Source: Bacillus mycoides (lineage in GTDB: Bacteria > Bacillota > Bacilli > Bacillales > Bacillaceae_G). From it: a DNA stretch of 64,000 nt. The notes beneath the pieces were generated by a model that saw nothing but the letters and a program-made list of their open reading frames with translations, was not told where the DNA came from and did not search any database. Made by a program: the position numbers and the translations under genes. Within the stretch, counting starts at the first letter, position 1, and each line of letters starts with the position of its first letter. This document shows positions 55,373-64,000 of this stretch, one piece after another. The stretch lies in assembly GCF_018742245.1 (NCBI RefSeq), contig NZ_CP036132.1, positions 3,281,001-3,345,000 on the forward strand. Reading direction: 5' to 3'.

Positions 55373-55405
55373 AGATAAGAGCGCTATGTAGCTCTTATCT
55401 TTTTA
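55371..55405. terminator. Bidirectional terminator, small membrane cluster / ABC exporter
   Basis: AAAGATAAGAGC pairs with GCTCTTATCTTT, followed by TTATT; the exporter stop codon lies in the stem. Confidence 0.85.
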
Positions 55406-57053
55406 TTAGCATCTCTTTAAACAATGACTTACAATTTAATAATTCTCTAGGATCCCCACATTCCGCAATACTTCCATTATTCATAACAACCACCCGATCC
55501 GCTATCATCGCACTCTCGACATCATGTGTCGTCACAATTCTCGTTACATTCCCCCCTAGCCCTTTAAGCATATTCCAAACCACTTCTTGATTGCTCGGAT
55601 CTAATCCCGCAGTCGGTTCATCTAAAATAATGAGATTCGGATTGGATGCAATCGCTCGCAATAACGCAAGACGCTTTCTCTCTCCTCCCGAAAACTCTTC
55701 ACCGCTTTTATGTAGTACAGTCTGAATACCTTCAGATAAACTCCTAATAATCGACTTCGCATTTACAAGTTCAATATTTTTTTCTAACTGTTTTTCTAAG
55801 CCCCCTTCCCCAAAATACATATTCTCTTTTACTGTCGTTCGAAAAAAACGTGGTTCCTGCCATATAGTAGTCATACGAGCTTTATTACCGTAATAAGTAA
55901 TACTACCATTAGACGGTTTATATAAACCCGTGATTAATTTTAAAAGCGCCGTTTTTCCTGCACCACTTTCCCCCACAATGATAATGAGTTCGCCAGGATT
56001 AATTTGCAAATGAATATTTTTAATTCTACATCTCTCTTCACCGTTCTCTTGAAATGAAACGTTTGTTAATTTCATTCCCATCGCTCTTTCTACATTTCTG
56101 TATTCAGCCGGTATATCTAAAAAGCCAAAAACTCGACTGGCCGAAGCGATAGCAACTTGTGTCATCATCAATAAATCACTTGCATAACGAACAGGGTAAA
56201 ATAACATCTCAATTGTAGCTAATACCGCCACAAGCGAACCTACTTCCATTTCCCCCTTCATTATTTTTTGTGCACCTATAATAAGAACGACTACATATGC
56301 GCCTGTTTCTATTACCGTTCCAACTATCCCAATACACTGTTGCAACATCGTCTTCTTTACTTCTGTTTTATAAGATTTTACTGTCACTCCTTTAAATAAG
56401 CCAATTGCCCAGCTCTCTTTTTGTAAACTACGCAAATCTTGTATACCTTTTACAAATTGTGACATCATCTCTACAACAATTGATTGATTTTTTTGAGCAA
56501 TACTCGCAATATTTCTTACTTTTTTCCCCATAAGCATTGGAACCATTGCACTTAAAAATAAAAACGGAGTTATCCACCATATGAACTGTACATCGATATG
56601 TTGTAGCGCTATGAACGCACCAATAAATTGCGCAAGTGCATGAATATATTCAATTAATATAGATCCATATAACCGTATCCAGTTCGGAATATCAGACACG
56701 ACCAAAGTTTCTAACTCTCCTTGCTTTACCTTCTCACTCTCTTCAAACGGTAATACGAAAAAATGTCGTAATACATCTATACGCTTCTCTCGTAATATTC
56801 GCTGACTTGCTTTTGAGCTTACATAATCAAATAAAAGATTGTTCACCCACATCAAAAAGCGGCTCCCTGCAAACAAAGCAATATATACATACGCACCTTT
56901 TAACTCCCGCTGAATAAGGTTATCTACAATTAGCCCCATAAATAGCGGACGGGATAAATTTAAAATGGCAGCTACTATCCCGCTACAAATCGCACTAATT
57001 AGCAATAGCTTTTCTTGTAGTAGCGGCAACATTATTCTTCTATACTCATTCAT
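55395..57053 (-). CDS. ABC exporter, fused membrane and ATPase domains
   Basis: A 552-residue half-exporter: six transmembrane helices (about residues 1-300) and a C-terminal ATPase with Walker A GESGAGKTALL (about 360-370), signature FSGGERKRL (about 460-468) and Walker B LIILDEPTAGLDP with the catalytic Glu. The ATG at 57053 has GGAGG 7 nt upstream and is preferred to 57059. There is no C39 peptidase domain. Drug, peptide or lipid export is possible. It faces a cluster of small membrane proteins and follows a CPBP protease gene. Confidence 0.88.
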   Translation of the reverse strand: MNEYRRIMLPLLQEKLLLISAICSGIVAAILNLSRPLFMGLIVDNLIQRELKGAYVYIALFAGSRFLMWVNNLLFDYVSSKASQRILREKRIDVLRHFFVLPFEESEKVKQGELETLVVSDIPNWIRLYGSILIEYIHALAQFIGAFIALQHIDVQFIWWITPFLFLSAMVPMLMGKKVRNIASIAQKNQSIVVEMMSQFVKGIQDLRSLQKESWAIGLFKGVTVKSYKTEVKKTMLQQCIGIVGTVIETGAYVVVLIIGAQKIMKGEMEVGSLVAVLATIEMLFYPVRYASDLLMMTQVAIASASRVFGFLDIPAEYRNVERAMGMKLTNVSFQENGEERCRIKNIHLQINPGELIIIVGESGAGKTALLKLITGLYKPSNGSITYYGNKARMTTIWQEPRFFRTTVKENMYFGEGGLEKQLEKNIELVNAKSIIRSLSEGIQTVLHKSGEEFSGGERKRLALLRAIASNPNLIILDEPTAGLDPSNQEVVWNMLKGLGGNVTRIVTTHDVESAMIADRVVVMNNGSIAECGDPRELLNCKSLFKEMLIKR

Positions 57054-57079
57054 TGTCATTCCTCCAATTTTGCATAATA

Positions 57080-57120
57080 AAAGGAAAGGGATGAAACCAA
57101 TTTGGTTTCATCCCTTTCCT
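57080..57120 (-). terminator. Terminator between CPBP protease and ABC exporter genes
   Basis: AGGAAAGGGATGAAACC pairs with GGTTTCATCCCTTTCCT around AATTT, with TTTTATT following on the minus strand. It ends CPBP transcription. Confidence 0.85.
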
Positions 57121-57234
57121 CTTTGTTTACTCATATTATTTTAAAAACCTAATTTCCAAAACATAAAATAAAAATCACTACTTTATCTAGGGATATTCTT
57201 CTGCCAACGACCTATTAAATGCCGATATGTATTA

Positions 57235-57876
57235 CTATATAAGTTTCATTAAAATAGCAAGTGTATTTATTGTCATATGAACAATAATAGGCACGATCAA
57301 TCTATTAGTTTTTACATATAAAAAAGCATACACCAATCCTGCTAAAGTATAAGGAATAACACTTGCCAACTCCATATGAAGTAATGCAAATACAAGAGAC
57401 GTAATTAAACACGCAATGTAGACATTTGTTCGTTTGCGTAACGTATCAAGAATAATTTTTTTTGTTAAAACCTCTTCCATTACAGGACCGAAAATTGCAA
57501 TATTCACTATTATAAATGGAAAAGATATAAATTTGGTTTTTATCATTTCTGAGTGTTCTGAGTTAGGATCCATATTAAATACAACAATAGCTATTAATCC
57601 ATAAATAGCTTGAACTAAAAAATAAATAAGAACACCATAGATACACCATAATATAGTTTTTTTTGGCGGATAAGCATTAGAAGAACCTCTTTCAATATCA
57701 GGTTTCATCAATATTAAAATTACTATAAAAGCTAAAAAATAACCTAAGATTCTACCATAGGCATTGGCCGCTTCCGTTGTTAAATTAAATAAAGTTATAA
57801 AAATCGGTTCGAATAAATAAATGGACAAGTAAAACAGTATGTAAGTAATTATGACTCCCCAATATCTTTTTGGCAT
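57235..57876 (-). CDS. CPBP family intramembrane metalloprotease-like protein
   Basis: A 213-residue, multi-span membrane protein of the CAAX protease/bacteriocin-processing (CPBP) family. The motifs are EEVLTKKIIL (about residues 133-142), the FxxxH-type FALLHM (about 162-167) and HMTIN near the end. The usual first motif EExxxR reads EEVLTK here, so the Arg is replaced by Lys. AAAGAGGTGG lies just before the ATG at 57876. Members often act in bacteriocin self-immunity or processing; here the partner is unknown. Confidence 0.82.
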   Translation of the reverse strand: MPKRYWGVIITYILFYLSIYLFEPIFITLFNLTTEAANAYGRILGYFLAFIVILILMKPDIERGSSNAYPPKKTILWCIYGVLIYFLVQAIYGLIAIVVFNMDPNSEHSEMIKTKFISFPFIIVNIAIFGPVMEEVLTKKIILDTLRKRTNVYIACLITSLVFALLHMELASVIPYTLAGLVYAFLYVKTNRLIVPIIVHMTINTLAILMKLI

Positions 57877-58094
57877 ATTCCACCTCTTTTGCAGCAACTA
57901 TTAGTTGGATTTTTTATTCATTTCGAAAAATATCTTATCGCATGAATATTCCTTTCATTTAATTTTACCATTAACAGGGGATATGCAACTTTAATTCTCC
58001 CTTAATTTTACAAAACGCTTTAATCCATCCCACATTAACTGACAATAAGGTTTCCACTTAGAGGCCTTTAAATATACCGATGTTTTTTCATACT

Positions 58095-58125
58095 AAAGAG
58101 GGATGAGAAAATCTCATCCCTCTTT
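58095..58125 (-). terminator. Terminator of aconitase gene
   Basis: AAAGAGGGATGAGA pairs with TCTCATCCCTCTTT around AAA, with a T-rich end on the minus strand. Confidence 0.85.
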
Positions 58126-58159
58126 AAAATATACATTCAACAAATATTGTTGAATCCGT

Positions 58160-60883
58160 TTAGTTCGACACTTTAGACTCTTCGATTTTCGAACGAAGAA
58201 CCATTTGCAAGATACCACCGTGACGATAGTAGTCAATTTCAACTTCACTATCGAAACGAGCTACTACTTCAAATTGCTTCTCTTTTCCTTCTGAATCGAT
58301 TGCAACTACTTTTACAAGATCGCGTGGTCTAACTGTTTTGTCAATTTGAATTTCAAATGACTCGTTACCAACAAGACCTAACGTTTCAGCGCTTTCGCCA
58401 TCTTTAAATTGTAATGGTAATACGCCCATTAACACTAAGTTACTGCGGTGAATACGCTCGAAGCTTTCTGCGATTACTGCTTTAATACCTAATAAGTTTG
58501 TACCTTTCGCAGCCCAGTCACGAGAACTTCCCATACCGTAGTCTTTACCAGCAACAACTAGAAGGCCTGTGCCATCTTCTTTATACTTCATAGCAGCATC
58601 ATAGATAGATGTTACTTCACCAGTTGGCCAATATGTTGTATATCCGCCTTCTGTTCCTGGTGCGATTTGGTTTTTAATACGGATATTTGCGAATGTACCA
58701 CGCATCATAACTTCATGGTTACCACGACGAGAACCGTAAGAGTTAAAGTCAACTGGTTGTACGCCGTTTTCTAGTAAATAACGTCCTGCTGGCGTGTGCT
58801 TACCAATTGAACCTGCTGGTGAAATATGGTCTGTCGTTACAGAATCACCAAATTTACCAACGATGCGTAAACCTGATAATGTTTCAACTTCACCTGGCTC
58901 TTTAGATAATCCTTCGAAGAACGGTGGGTTTTGAATGTATGTTGAATCATTATCCCAAGTATATAAAGCTTCATTTGAAGTTTGGATTTCATTCCAGCGC
59001 TCATTGCTGTTAAACACTTGTGCATATTCTTTTTTGAACAATTCAGATGTAACAACACTTTGAACTACATCTTCAATTTCTTTAGCTGATGGCCAAATAT
59101 CATTGAAGTAAACAGCATTACCATTTACATCTTTACCGATTTCATCATTTTTCAGATCAATATCAACAGTACCTGCAAGTGCATATGCCACAACAAGTGG
59201 TGGTGATGCTAAGTAGTTTGCTTTTACAAGTGGGTGAATACGACCTTCAAAGTTACGGTTACCAGATAAAACAGATGTTACTAATAAATCATTTGCTGCG
59301 ATTGCTTCTTCTAATTCCTCTGCTAATGGACCAGAGTTACCGATACAAGTCGTACAGCCGTAACCAACTGTTTGGAAACCTAATTGATCTAAATACGTTG
59401 TTAAACCAGACTTATCTAAGTACTCTGTAACAACTTTAGATCCTGGTGCTAATGATGTTTTTACGTAACCAGGTACTTTAAGTCCTTTTTCAATTGCTTT
59501 CTTCGCAACTAATCCCGCTCCAATTAATACGTATGGATTTGACGTATTTGTACAGCTTGTAATCGCAGCGATTGCAATTCCGCCTGTTTTCATCGTTACT
59601 TCTTGATCTTTTAATGTAACTTTCACTTCTTTATCAAACTCTTGCTCATTGAATCCAAGTCCTTGTGTTCCAACTGGTGCTACAACAGCTTTATGGAACT
59701 GTTCTTTCATATTTGAAAGCGGAATTAAATCTTGCGGACGTTTCGGTCCAGAAAGGTTAGATTCGATTGCATTTAAATCAATTTCAACAAGATCAGTATA
59801 GATTGGATCTTTACTGTCTGCTGTATAGAATAAGCCATTTGCTTTACAATATTCTTCAACAACGCGAATTTGCTCTTCATCTCTACCTGTTAAACGTAAG
59901 TATTCTAATGAGATATCGTCGATTGGGAAGAATCCACAAGTTGCGCCGTATTCTGGTGCCATATTTGAAATTGTTGCACGGTCAGCTAAAGGCATGCTCT
60001 TTAGTCCACTACCGAAGAACTCAACAAATTTACCAACTACACCTTTTTGACGTAACACTTGTGTTACTTTTAATGCAACATCAGTTGCTGTTGTACCACT
60101 TGGAAGTGTACCAGTTAATTTCACACCGATTACTTCAGGTACTGGGAAATATGAAGGCTGTCCAAGCATTCCTGCTTCTGCTTCAATACCACCAACGCCC
60201 CATCCAAGAACACCGATACCATTAATCATTGTTGTATGTGAGTCTGTTCCAACTAATGAATCTGGGTATGCAACTAAGTCACCTTCAGCATTTTTCACCG
60301 CATGAACAACCGGTGCTAAATATTCAAGGTTTACTTGGTGTACAATACCTGTTGCTGGTGGAACTGCACGGTAGTTATCAAATGATTTCTGTGCCCAGCT
60401 TAAAAATTTATAACGTTCTTCATTACGTTTAAACTCTAAGTCCATGTTGAATGCAAGCGAGTCTGCTGTACCTGCTCTATCAACCTGTACAGAGTGGTCA
60501 ATTACAAGGTCTACAGTAATTTCTGGATTAATTTTATCAGGATCCCCGCCCATATCTGCCATTGCTTTACGAAGCGAAGCCAAATCTACAACAGCTGGAA
60601 CACCTGTGAAGTCTTGTAAGATTACACGAGATGGTTTAAACGGAACATCGATATCTTGAACATCTTTCGTTCCCCATTTCGCTAAATTTGTAACATGTTC
60701 TTCTGTAATTACGCGTCCGTCTACTTGACGAAGTACAGATTCAAGTAAAACTTTAACGGAATATGGTAATTGAGATACGTTGCCAACCCCTGCGTTTTCA
60801 AGCGCTTTCAATTGATAATAATGATACGTCTTTCCATCTAGTTCAAAAGTTGCACGTGATTGAAATGGATTATGTTTGAACAT
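58160..60883 (-). CDS. acnA: Aconitate hydratase
   Basis: TCA-cycle enzyme converting citrate to isocitrate (called citB in B. subtilis), 907 residues. The three [4Fe-4S] ligand cysteines lie in [11 protein letters not shown] (about residue 442) and [12 protein letters not shown] (about 510-521). [15 protein letters not shown] and [14 protein letters not shown] are typical substrate motifs. In Bacillus the apo-protein also binds RNA as an iron-response regulator. Upstream lies a CcpC-like dyad centred about 66 bp before a predicted start. Confidence 0.96.
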   Translation of the reverse strand: MFKHNPFQSRATFELDGKTYHYYQLKALENAGVGNVSQLPYSVKVLLESVLRQVDGRVITEEHVTNLAKWGTKDVQDIDVPFKPSRVILQDFTGVPAVVDLASLRKAMADMGGDPDKINPEITVDLVIDHSVQVDRAGTADSLAFNMDLEFKRNEERYKFLSWAQKSFDNYRAVPPATGIVHQVNLEYLAPVVHAVKNAEGDLVAYPDSLVGTDSHTTMINGIGVLGWGVGGIEAEAGMLGQPSYFPVPEVIGVKLTGTLPSGTTATDVALKVTQVLRQKGVVGKFVEFFGSGLKSMPLADRATISNMAPEYGATCGFFPIDDISLEYLRLTGRDEEQIRVVEEYCKANGLFYTADSKDPIYTDLVEIDLNAIESNLSGPKRPQDLIPLSNMKEQFHKAVVAPVGTQGLGFNEQEFDKEVKVTLKDQEVTMKTGGIAIAAITSCTNTSNPYVLIGAGLVAKKAIEKGLKVPGYVKTSLAPGSKVVTEYLDKSGLTTYLDQLGFQTVGYGCTTCIGNSGPLAEELEEAIAANDLLVTSVLSGNRNFEGRIHPLVKANYLASPPLVVAYALAGTVDIDLKNDEIGKDVNGNAVYFNDIWPSAKEIEDVVQSVVTSELFKKEYAQVFNSNERWNEIQTSNEALYTWDNDSTYIQNPPFFEGLSKEPGEVETLSGLRIVGKFGDSVTTDHISPAGSIGKHTPAGRYLLENGVQPVDFNSYGSRRGNHEVMMRGTFANIRIKNQIAPGTEGGYTTYWPTGEVTSIYDAAMKYKEDGTGLLVVAGKDYGMGSSRDWAAKGTNLLGIKAVIAESFERIHRSNLVLMGVLPLQFKDGESAETLGLVGNESFEIQIDKTVRPRDLVKVVAIDSEGKEKQFEVVARFDSEVEIDYYRHGGILQMVLRSKIEESKVSN

Positions 60884-60961
60884 TATGTTTCCCCCCTGTT
60901 AAACGTAACTAAGTTGTCTGAATATAAAATGTAGACAAACTTTTCAATACCTTACGATAAT

Positions 60962-60990
60962 ATTTTATTACAACTTTCTAAATAAGTAAA
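60962..60990 (-). promoter_or_regulatory. Promoter of aconitase gene
   Basis: Minus strand TTTACT (60990-60985), 17-bp spacer, TAAAAT (60967-60962), with the start near 60955. Confidence 0.55.
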
Positions 60991-61013
60991 TAATAAGAAA
61001 CTTATGGATTATC

Positions 61014-61028
61014 ATAAGTTTTCTTTAT
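61014..61028. promoter_or_regulatory. CcpC-like site ATAA-N7-TTAT upstream of aconitase
   Basis: ATAAGTTTTCTTTAT matches the ATAA-N7-TTAT dyad reported for CcpC in B. subtilis. It is centred near -66, and a half-site ATAA (60982-60985) lies near -28, the same two positions as in B. subtilis citB. An overlapping palindrome AACTTATG...CATAAGTT (60999-61020) also exists. Confidence 0.6.
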
Positions 61029-61039
61029 CTTTCTAAATT

Positions 61040-61070
61040 TGAATAGTGTCCATGCTCTTTATTAATACTA
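61040..61070 (+). promoter_or_regulatory. Sigma-G-type promoter of sspO
   Basis: TGAATA (61040-61045), 18-bp spacer, AATACTA (61064-61070), one base from the sigma-G -10 consensus. It leaves a leader of about 95 nt. Confidence 0.55.
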
Positions 61071-61172
61071 TCACTATAAAGTAAATCACTCTTTCAGCGT
61101 TTTACTTTACGTTCATATATGCTATGAACAACTCATAGTTCGTCTATAAAAAACATTATAGAGGTGAGAAAA

Positions 61173-61322
61173 ATGGGTAAACGAAAAGCCAATCATATTA
61201 TTTCAGGAATGAATGCTGCATCCGCACAAGGACAAGGAACTGGTTATAACGAAGAGTTCGCAAACGAACCTTTAACACCAGCAGAGCGACAAAATAATAA
61301 GAAACGAAAAAAGAATCAGTAA
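61173..61322 (+). CDS. sspO: Small acid-soluble spore protein O
   Basis: A 49-residue minor [24 protein letters not shown] then [22 protein letters not shown]. This matches SspO (CotK), a spore-core protein. GAGGTGA lies 5 nt before the ATG. It is divergent from acnA, as sspO is from citB in B. subtilis. Confidence 0.92.
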
Positions 61323-61325
61323 CGA

Positions 61326-61356
61326 AAAATCCCAAAAGGTATACCTTTTGGGATTT
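61326..61356. terminator. Bidirectional terminator, sspO / polysaccharide deacetylase
   Basis: AAAATCCCAAAAGG and CCTTTTGGGATTTT form a near-perfect palindrome around TATA. Confidence 0.85.
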
Positions 61357-61359
61357 TCT

Positions 61360-62085
61360 CTAATGTTTATAACGTAACAACTCCGAAACTGTTACAAATC
61401 GATAACCCTGCTTTTTCAGCTCAGGTAAAATTTTTGCTAATGCCGCCACTGTTTGACTACGATCACTTCCTCCATCGTGCAACAGTACAATATCTCCACT
61501 TTTAGCATTTTTCACAACATGATTTACAATGGATTCAGTACCTGGATTCGCCCAATCACGAGGATCTTGATGCCATGACCATAGAACAATTTGATACCCA
61601 GCTTTTTTTGCCGTAGTAAATACAGCATCATTAATATATCCACCTGGGGGACGAAACAATAAAGGTTCTTTCGCCCATTTTTCAAAATATTTCTTTCCAT
61701 TTAAAATATCATTTTCTAATTTTTCATCTGATGAATTGCTCGCATACAAATGATTCATCGTATGATTTCCAATTTCATGTCCTTCTTTCAACACTTGCTT
61801 TACTAAATATGGATTACGCTGAACTCGAAATCCAATCATAAAAAAAGTCGCTTCCGCCTTATATTGATGTAATAAATCTAGAATTTGCGGTGTGTATGTT
61901 GGATCTGGTCCATCATCAAATGTGATTGCAATAACCTTTTCATTATTTGGAACTTCCCACGTTACATAGCCAGTTGGCTCTAACTCTTTTCTTAACAACA
62001 TTTTAGCTTCCACTTTATCCACTTGAAATATATGTACTGCACAAATTAAAGAAAAAATTAATAGAATAATTTTTTGTTTCTGCAT
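61360..62085 (-). CDS. Exported polysaccharide deacetylase (NodB family)
   Basis: Removes acetyl groups from peptidoglycan or another extracytoplasmic polysaccharide. The ATG at 62085 gives a 241-residue protein with a signal peptide (MQKQKIILLIFSLICAVHIF). NodB motif 1 is ITFDDGPDPTYT, motif 2 the metal-binding HEIGNHTMNH, motif 3 RPPGGYIND, and WSWHQDPRDW and LLHDGG follow. Neither this ATG nor the GTG at 62136, which overlaps the upstream gene's stop, has a strong ribosome-binding site. A perfect GGTTGTTG...CAACAACC dyad lies at 62107-62128. Confidence 0.85.
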   Translation of the reverse strand: MQKQKIILLIFSLICAVHIFQVDKVEAKMLLRKELEPTGYVTWEVPNNEKVIAITFDDGPDPTYTPQILDLLHQYKAEATFFMIGFRVQRNPYLVKQVLKEGHEIGNHTMNHLYASNSSDEKLENDILNGKKYFEKWAKEPLLFRPPGGYINDAVFTTAKKAGYQIVLWSWHQDPRDWANPGTESIVNHVVKNAKSGDIVLLHDGGSDRSQTVAALAKILPELKKQGYRFVTVSELLRYKH

Positions 62086-62132
62086 ATTAGCGCTAAAAGT
62101 TTTGAGGTTGTTGAATTCACAACAACCTTCTT

Positions 62133-62396
62133 TCACCTTTCTAATTGATCAACATTTTGCATTATATTTTGGAGATTACTTTCATATTGCTCAAGTTGTG
62201 GACGCTGCGTTTCTGATGCTACTTCAAGTGCATTTTGAATCTGTTCGTACGCCTCTTGCACTTCTTGGCGTAACTCTTTTAAATCATGGCCGTAATTCGG
62301 GTCATTTTTCACAATATTATTGAATATATTTTCCGCTTGAACAAACCCTTGCTGTGCAGCCTGAAAAGCCTGTTGCTTATCTTTATGATATGGCAT
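62133..62396 (-). CDS. Small coiled-coil hypothetical protein
   Basis: An 87-residue soluble, Gln/Glu-rich protein, MPYHKDKQQAFQAAQQGFVQ then heptad-like stretches (LKELRQEVQEAYEQIQNALE) predicted to form helical coiled coils. GGAAGGGG lies 9 nt before the ATG. It overlaps or adjoins the deacetylase gene and is probably co-transcribed. I do not recognise the family. Confidence 0.7.
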   Translation of the reverse strand: MPYHKDKQQAFQAAQQGFVQAENIFNNIVKNDPNYGHDLKELRQEVQEAYEQIQNALEVASETQRPQLEQYESNLQNIMQNVDQLER

Positions 62397-62461
62397 ATCA
62401 TTTTCCCCTTCCTATATGAGTTAGTCCTACTTATCTTTACCCATTTCCAAAAAAACATTCT

Positions 62462-62491
62462 CGTATAAATTCGCAAACTTCTCTCATTCTA
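62462..62491 (+). promoter_or_regulatory. Sigma-G-type promoter of sspP
   Basis: CGTATA (62462-62467), 17-bp spacer, CATTCTA (62485-62491), a full match to the sigma-G -10 CATWMTA. Confidence 0.65.
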
Positions 62492-62517
62492 AATAGGAAG
62501 AGGAGGTGTAAAATACA

Positions 62518-62661
62518 ATGGGTAAAAACAATAATCAATCTAATCGTCAAAGCGAGAAAAAAGGGCAATCTTCTGGACAGCCCGAACCTTTAAGTGGATC
62601 TCATAAAGTTAAAAATCGTAATCATTCACGTCAAAAAAATCATGCACATCATGATATGTAA
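62518..62661 (+). CDS. sspP: Small acid-soluble spore protein P
   Basis: A 47-residue minor [24 protein letters not shown] then [20 protein letters not shown] and a His-rich end. This matches SspP, which in B. subtilis lies next to sspO and cotM, as here. GAGGAGGTG lies 8 nt before the ATG. Confidence 0.92.
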   Translation: MGKNNNQSNRQSEKKGQSSGQPEPLSGSHKVKNRNHSRQKNHAHHDM

Positions 62662-62726
62662 AGCAAAAGCATTCACACACACTGTATCTTTCACATAAAA
62701 TATTTATATTTTTCTATTTGTTCTTC

Positions 62727-62753
62727 ACCTCTATTTCATTCATGCATAACATA
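62727..62753 (+). promoter_or_regulatory. Sigma-K-type promoter of the cotM-like gene
   Basis: AC at 62727-62728, then after 16 bp CATAACATA (62745-62753), matching the sigma-K -10 consensus CATANNNTA. Confidence 0.6.
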
Positions 62754-62786
62754 GTATGAATTGAGATTTTACGGAGGGTGTCTTAC

Positions 62787-63167
62787 ATGGGCAAGAAAAA
62801 GAAGGATTGTCTTTTTCATGTTGATGGTTTCGAAGAATGGATGGATCAATTTTGTTCTGATTCTTGTAGTAATTTTAGTTTTCCAAATGAAATTCATATT
62901 GACCTTTGTGAAACAGAACAAGAATACATTTTGGAAACAGATGTACCAAATGCAACTGCACAAAATGTACTCATTAAAAAGATGGAGACAGGCCTAAACA
63001 TTTGCATACTTCATAAAAACACTTCTTTACAGCGGATTATTCCTTTACCTGCTAATATCATTTACAAGAAGATGCTAGCCTGCTTAGAGAATGGATATTT
63101 AGCCATTCATATTTCCAAAAACGAAGTTGCCAATAAACATGAAAACAAAGTTCTTTTTTCAAATTAA
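62787..63167 (+). CDS. cotM: CotM-like small heat-shock-type spore coat protein
   Basis: A 126-residue Hsp20/alpha-crystallin-like protein with the core pattern EIHIDLCETEQEYILETDVPN (read as IHIDLCETEQEYILETDVP) and a beta-rich domain ending at IPLPANI. It is short and cysteine-rich near the start (CSDSCSNF). Position after sspP and a sigma-K promoter fit CotM, an outer coat protein in B. subtilis. GGAGGGTG lies 7 nt before the ATG. Confidence 0.82.
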   Translation: MGKKKKDCLFHVDGFEEWMDQFCSDSCSNFSFPNEIHIDLCETEQEYILETDVPNATAQNVLIKKMETGLNICILHKNTSLQRIIPLPANIIYKKMLACLENGYLAIHISKNEVANKHENKVLFSN

Positions 63168-63189
63168 GGATCACTATAAATTCAAATAT

Positions 63190-63220
63190 AAGCCCCAGTA
63201 ACTTGCTGGGGCTTATTTTA
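63190..63220. terminator. Bidirectional terminator, cotM / MFS transporter
   Basis: AAGCCCCAG pairs with CTGGGGCTT around TAACTTG, followed by ATTTTATTT. Confidence 0.85.
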
Positions 63221-64000
63221 TTTCACTTGTATTTCAATATTAGAATCTCTATCATATCTTTTGTTCAATAAACCTTTTGTAACTAAAAGTACAGGAAATG
63301 CTACAGTTGAAAATATAGCTAGCGCTGCAAATACTACAAATCCATTTTGATACCCGTAATAATCGAGAAGTACTCCCCCAAACCAAGGACCAATTACTCC
63401 TCCAATTCCTGAAAACCCCATCGCCCCGAAGTATGTTCCTTTCAGATTGGAATCAGCGATCTCATCAATAAATACATCTGTCATTGAGAACATTAAAACT
63501 TCTCCAAATGTAAAAACAATTGTACAAATAGCTGCCCCTAACATGGATTCTACTAGTCCAAATCCAAACAATCCCCCGCTCACAAATAACGTTCCAACCA
63601 TAATAGACGCTAATGGCGTATACTTTTTACACATTTGAATAACAGGGTATTGAATAACTACTACCGTAATTGCATTTAAAGCTAGCATATATGAGAACAA
63701 CTTCACTCCATCCTGAAATATATGTGCATTTGCAAAATATTGAGATACTGTCGTGGTTAAATGTGAAAAACCACTATTACTCAAAATAATCCCGACTAAA
63801 GCAACTAGAAATACTACATCCTTTCGCAAAATGCGAATTGCATTTAACATTGTAACAGGCTTATCTGTATTTACTTTCTTTTGTTCAAGTGGGTACTTCT
63901 TAAATTGGAACGCTAATATAGCTGTATATAGAATGTATACTCCAGCTGCTACTAAAAAAGGGATTGTTGATTTTGCACTTCCGATCTGTAATCCGACAAG
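63218..64000 (-). CDS. MFS transporter, C-terminal part only
   Basis: The last 260 residues of a major facilitator superfamily transporter; the frame stays open to the window edge, so the start lies beyond 64000. The segment begins in a loop with QFKKYPLEQKKVN and has about six hydrophobic segments, including IALVGIILSNSGFSHL and AALAIFSTVAFPVLLVTKGL. The ATG at 63850 is internal, not the start. Substrate unknown. Confidence 0.85.
   Translation of the reverse strand, partial: LVGLQIGSAKSTIPFLVAAGVYILYTAILAFQFKKYPLEQKKVNTDKPVTMLNAIRILRKDVVFLVALVGIILSNSGFSHLTTTVSQYFANAHIFQDGVKLFSYMLALNAITVVVIQYPVIQMCKKYTPLASIMVGTLFVSGGLFGFGLVESMLGAAICTIVFTFGEVLMFSMTDVFIDEIADSNLKGTYFGAMGFSGIGGVIGPWFGGVLLDYYGYQNGFVVFAALAIFSTVAFPVLLVTKGLLNKRYDRDSNIEIQVK

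Noticed and set aside
1..64000. CRISPR array, prophage, insertion sequence or tRNA gene
   Set aside because: No regularly spaced repeats, integrase or transposase frame, or cloverleaf-like sequence was seen; the only dispersed repeats are the bcr1 elements.

Overview
The window is a chromosomal segment of a low-GC, endospore-forming Firmicute, almost certainly a member of the Bacillus cereus group. Three things point there: dispersed ~158-bp bcr1 repeats flanked by ATAAA/TTTAT, sporulation genes of Bacillus type (sspN, sspO, sspP, cotM-like, sleL, sqhC), and a gene order that, as I remember it, follows the B. subtilis citB-yneN-sspN-yneP-plsY-yneT-parE-parC neighbourhood. I see no rRNA, tRNA, CRISPR array, prophage or insertion sequence.

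Layout. 1-11 kb is metabolism and transport: nucleoside hydrolase, PanF-type symporter with its YhdT partner, aldehyde dehydrogenase, FabG-like reductase, a YfhD-family small protein behind a bcr1 element, squalene-hopene/sporulenol cyclase, YuiD, RarD, a DUF1294 protein and an amino acid permease with an unusual hairpin leader. 11.7-17.4 kb holds the most unusual locus: a signal-peptide/VWA/one-TM protein, a 1120-residue tubulin/FtsZ-like protein and a 46-residue protein, all in one direction. 17.7-27.5 kb is an amino-sugar (MurNAc/GlcNAc) recycling island: murQ, lactose/cellobiose-type PTS EIIB, EIIC and EIIA, a small membrane protein, a GH4 phospho-glycosidase and mupG; then, behind a terminator and a bcr1 copy, a BadF-type sugar kinase and an RpiR/MurR regulator; anmK is divergent. 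The shared control region carries two promoters, a dyad over the murQ -35 box and a cre-like site at the predicted anmK start.

27.7-39 kb contains a Gly/Cys-rich small protein, a methyltransferase, three tandem OppA-type lipoproteins with near-identical promoters, and a two-gene ABC exporter divergent from a TetR regulator with two identical-geometry operators, then a Gfo/Idh/MocA dehydrogenase. 39-53.5 kb is the parC-parE-yneT/htrA/response regulator/nrdG-nrdD/plsY/yneR/yneP/sleL/sspN/fbpB/exonuclease block. 53.5-64 kb has a ResA-like thioredoxin, a strain-variable-looking cassette of three small membrane proteins facing an ABC exporter and a CPBP protease, aconitase, SspO, a polysaccharide deacetylase, SspP, a CotM-like protein and the C-terminal part of an MFS transporter that runs off the window.

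How the genes fit together: much of the window serves the sporulation/germination cycle and wall turnover (SASPs, CotM, SleL, deacetylase, MurNAc salvage). Four intact bcr1 copies each lie just upstream of a gene, three in the same orientation relative to that gene, so they probably form part of those transcripts or their control regions. All functional calls are from reading the sequence; no database search was possible.
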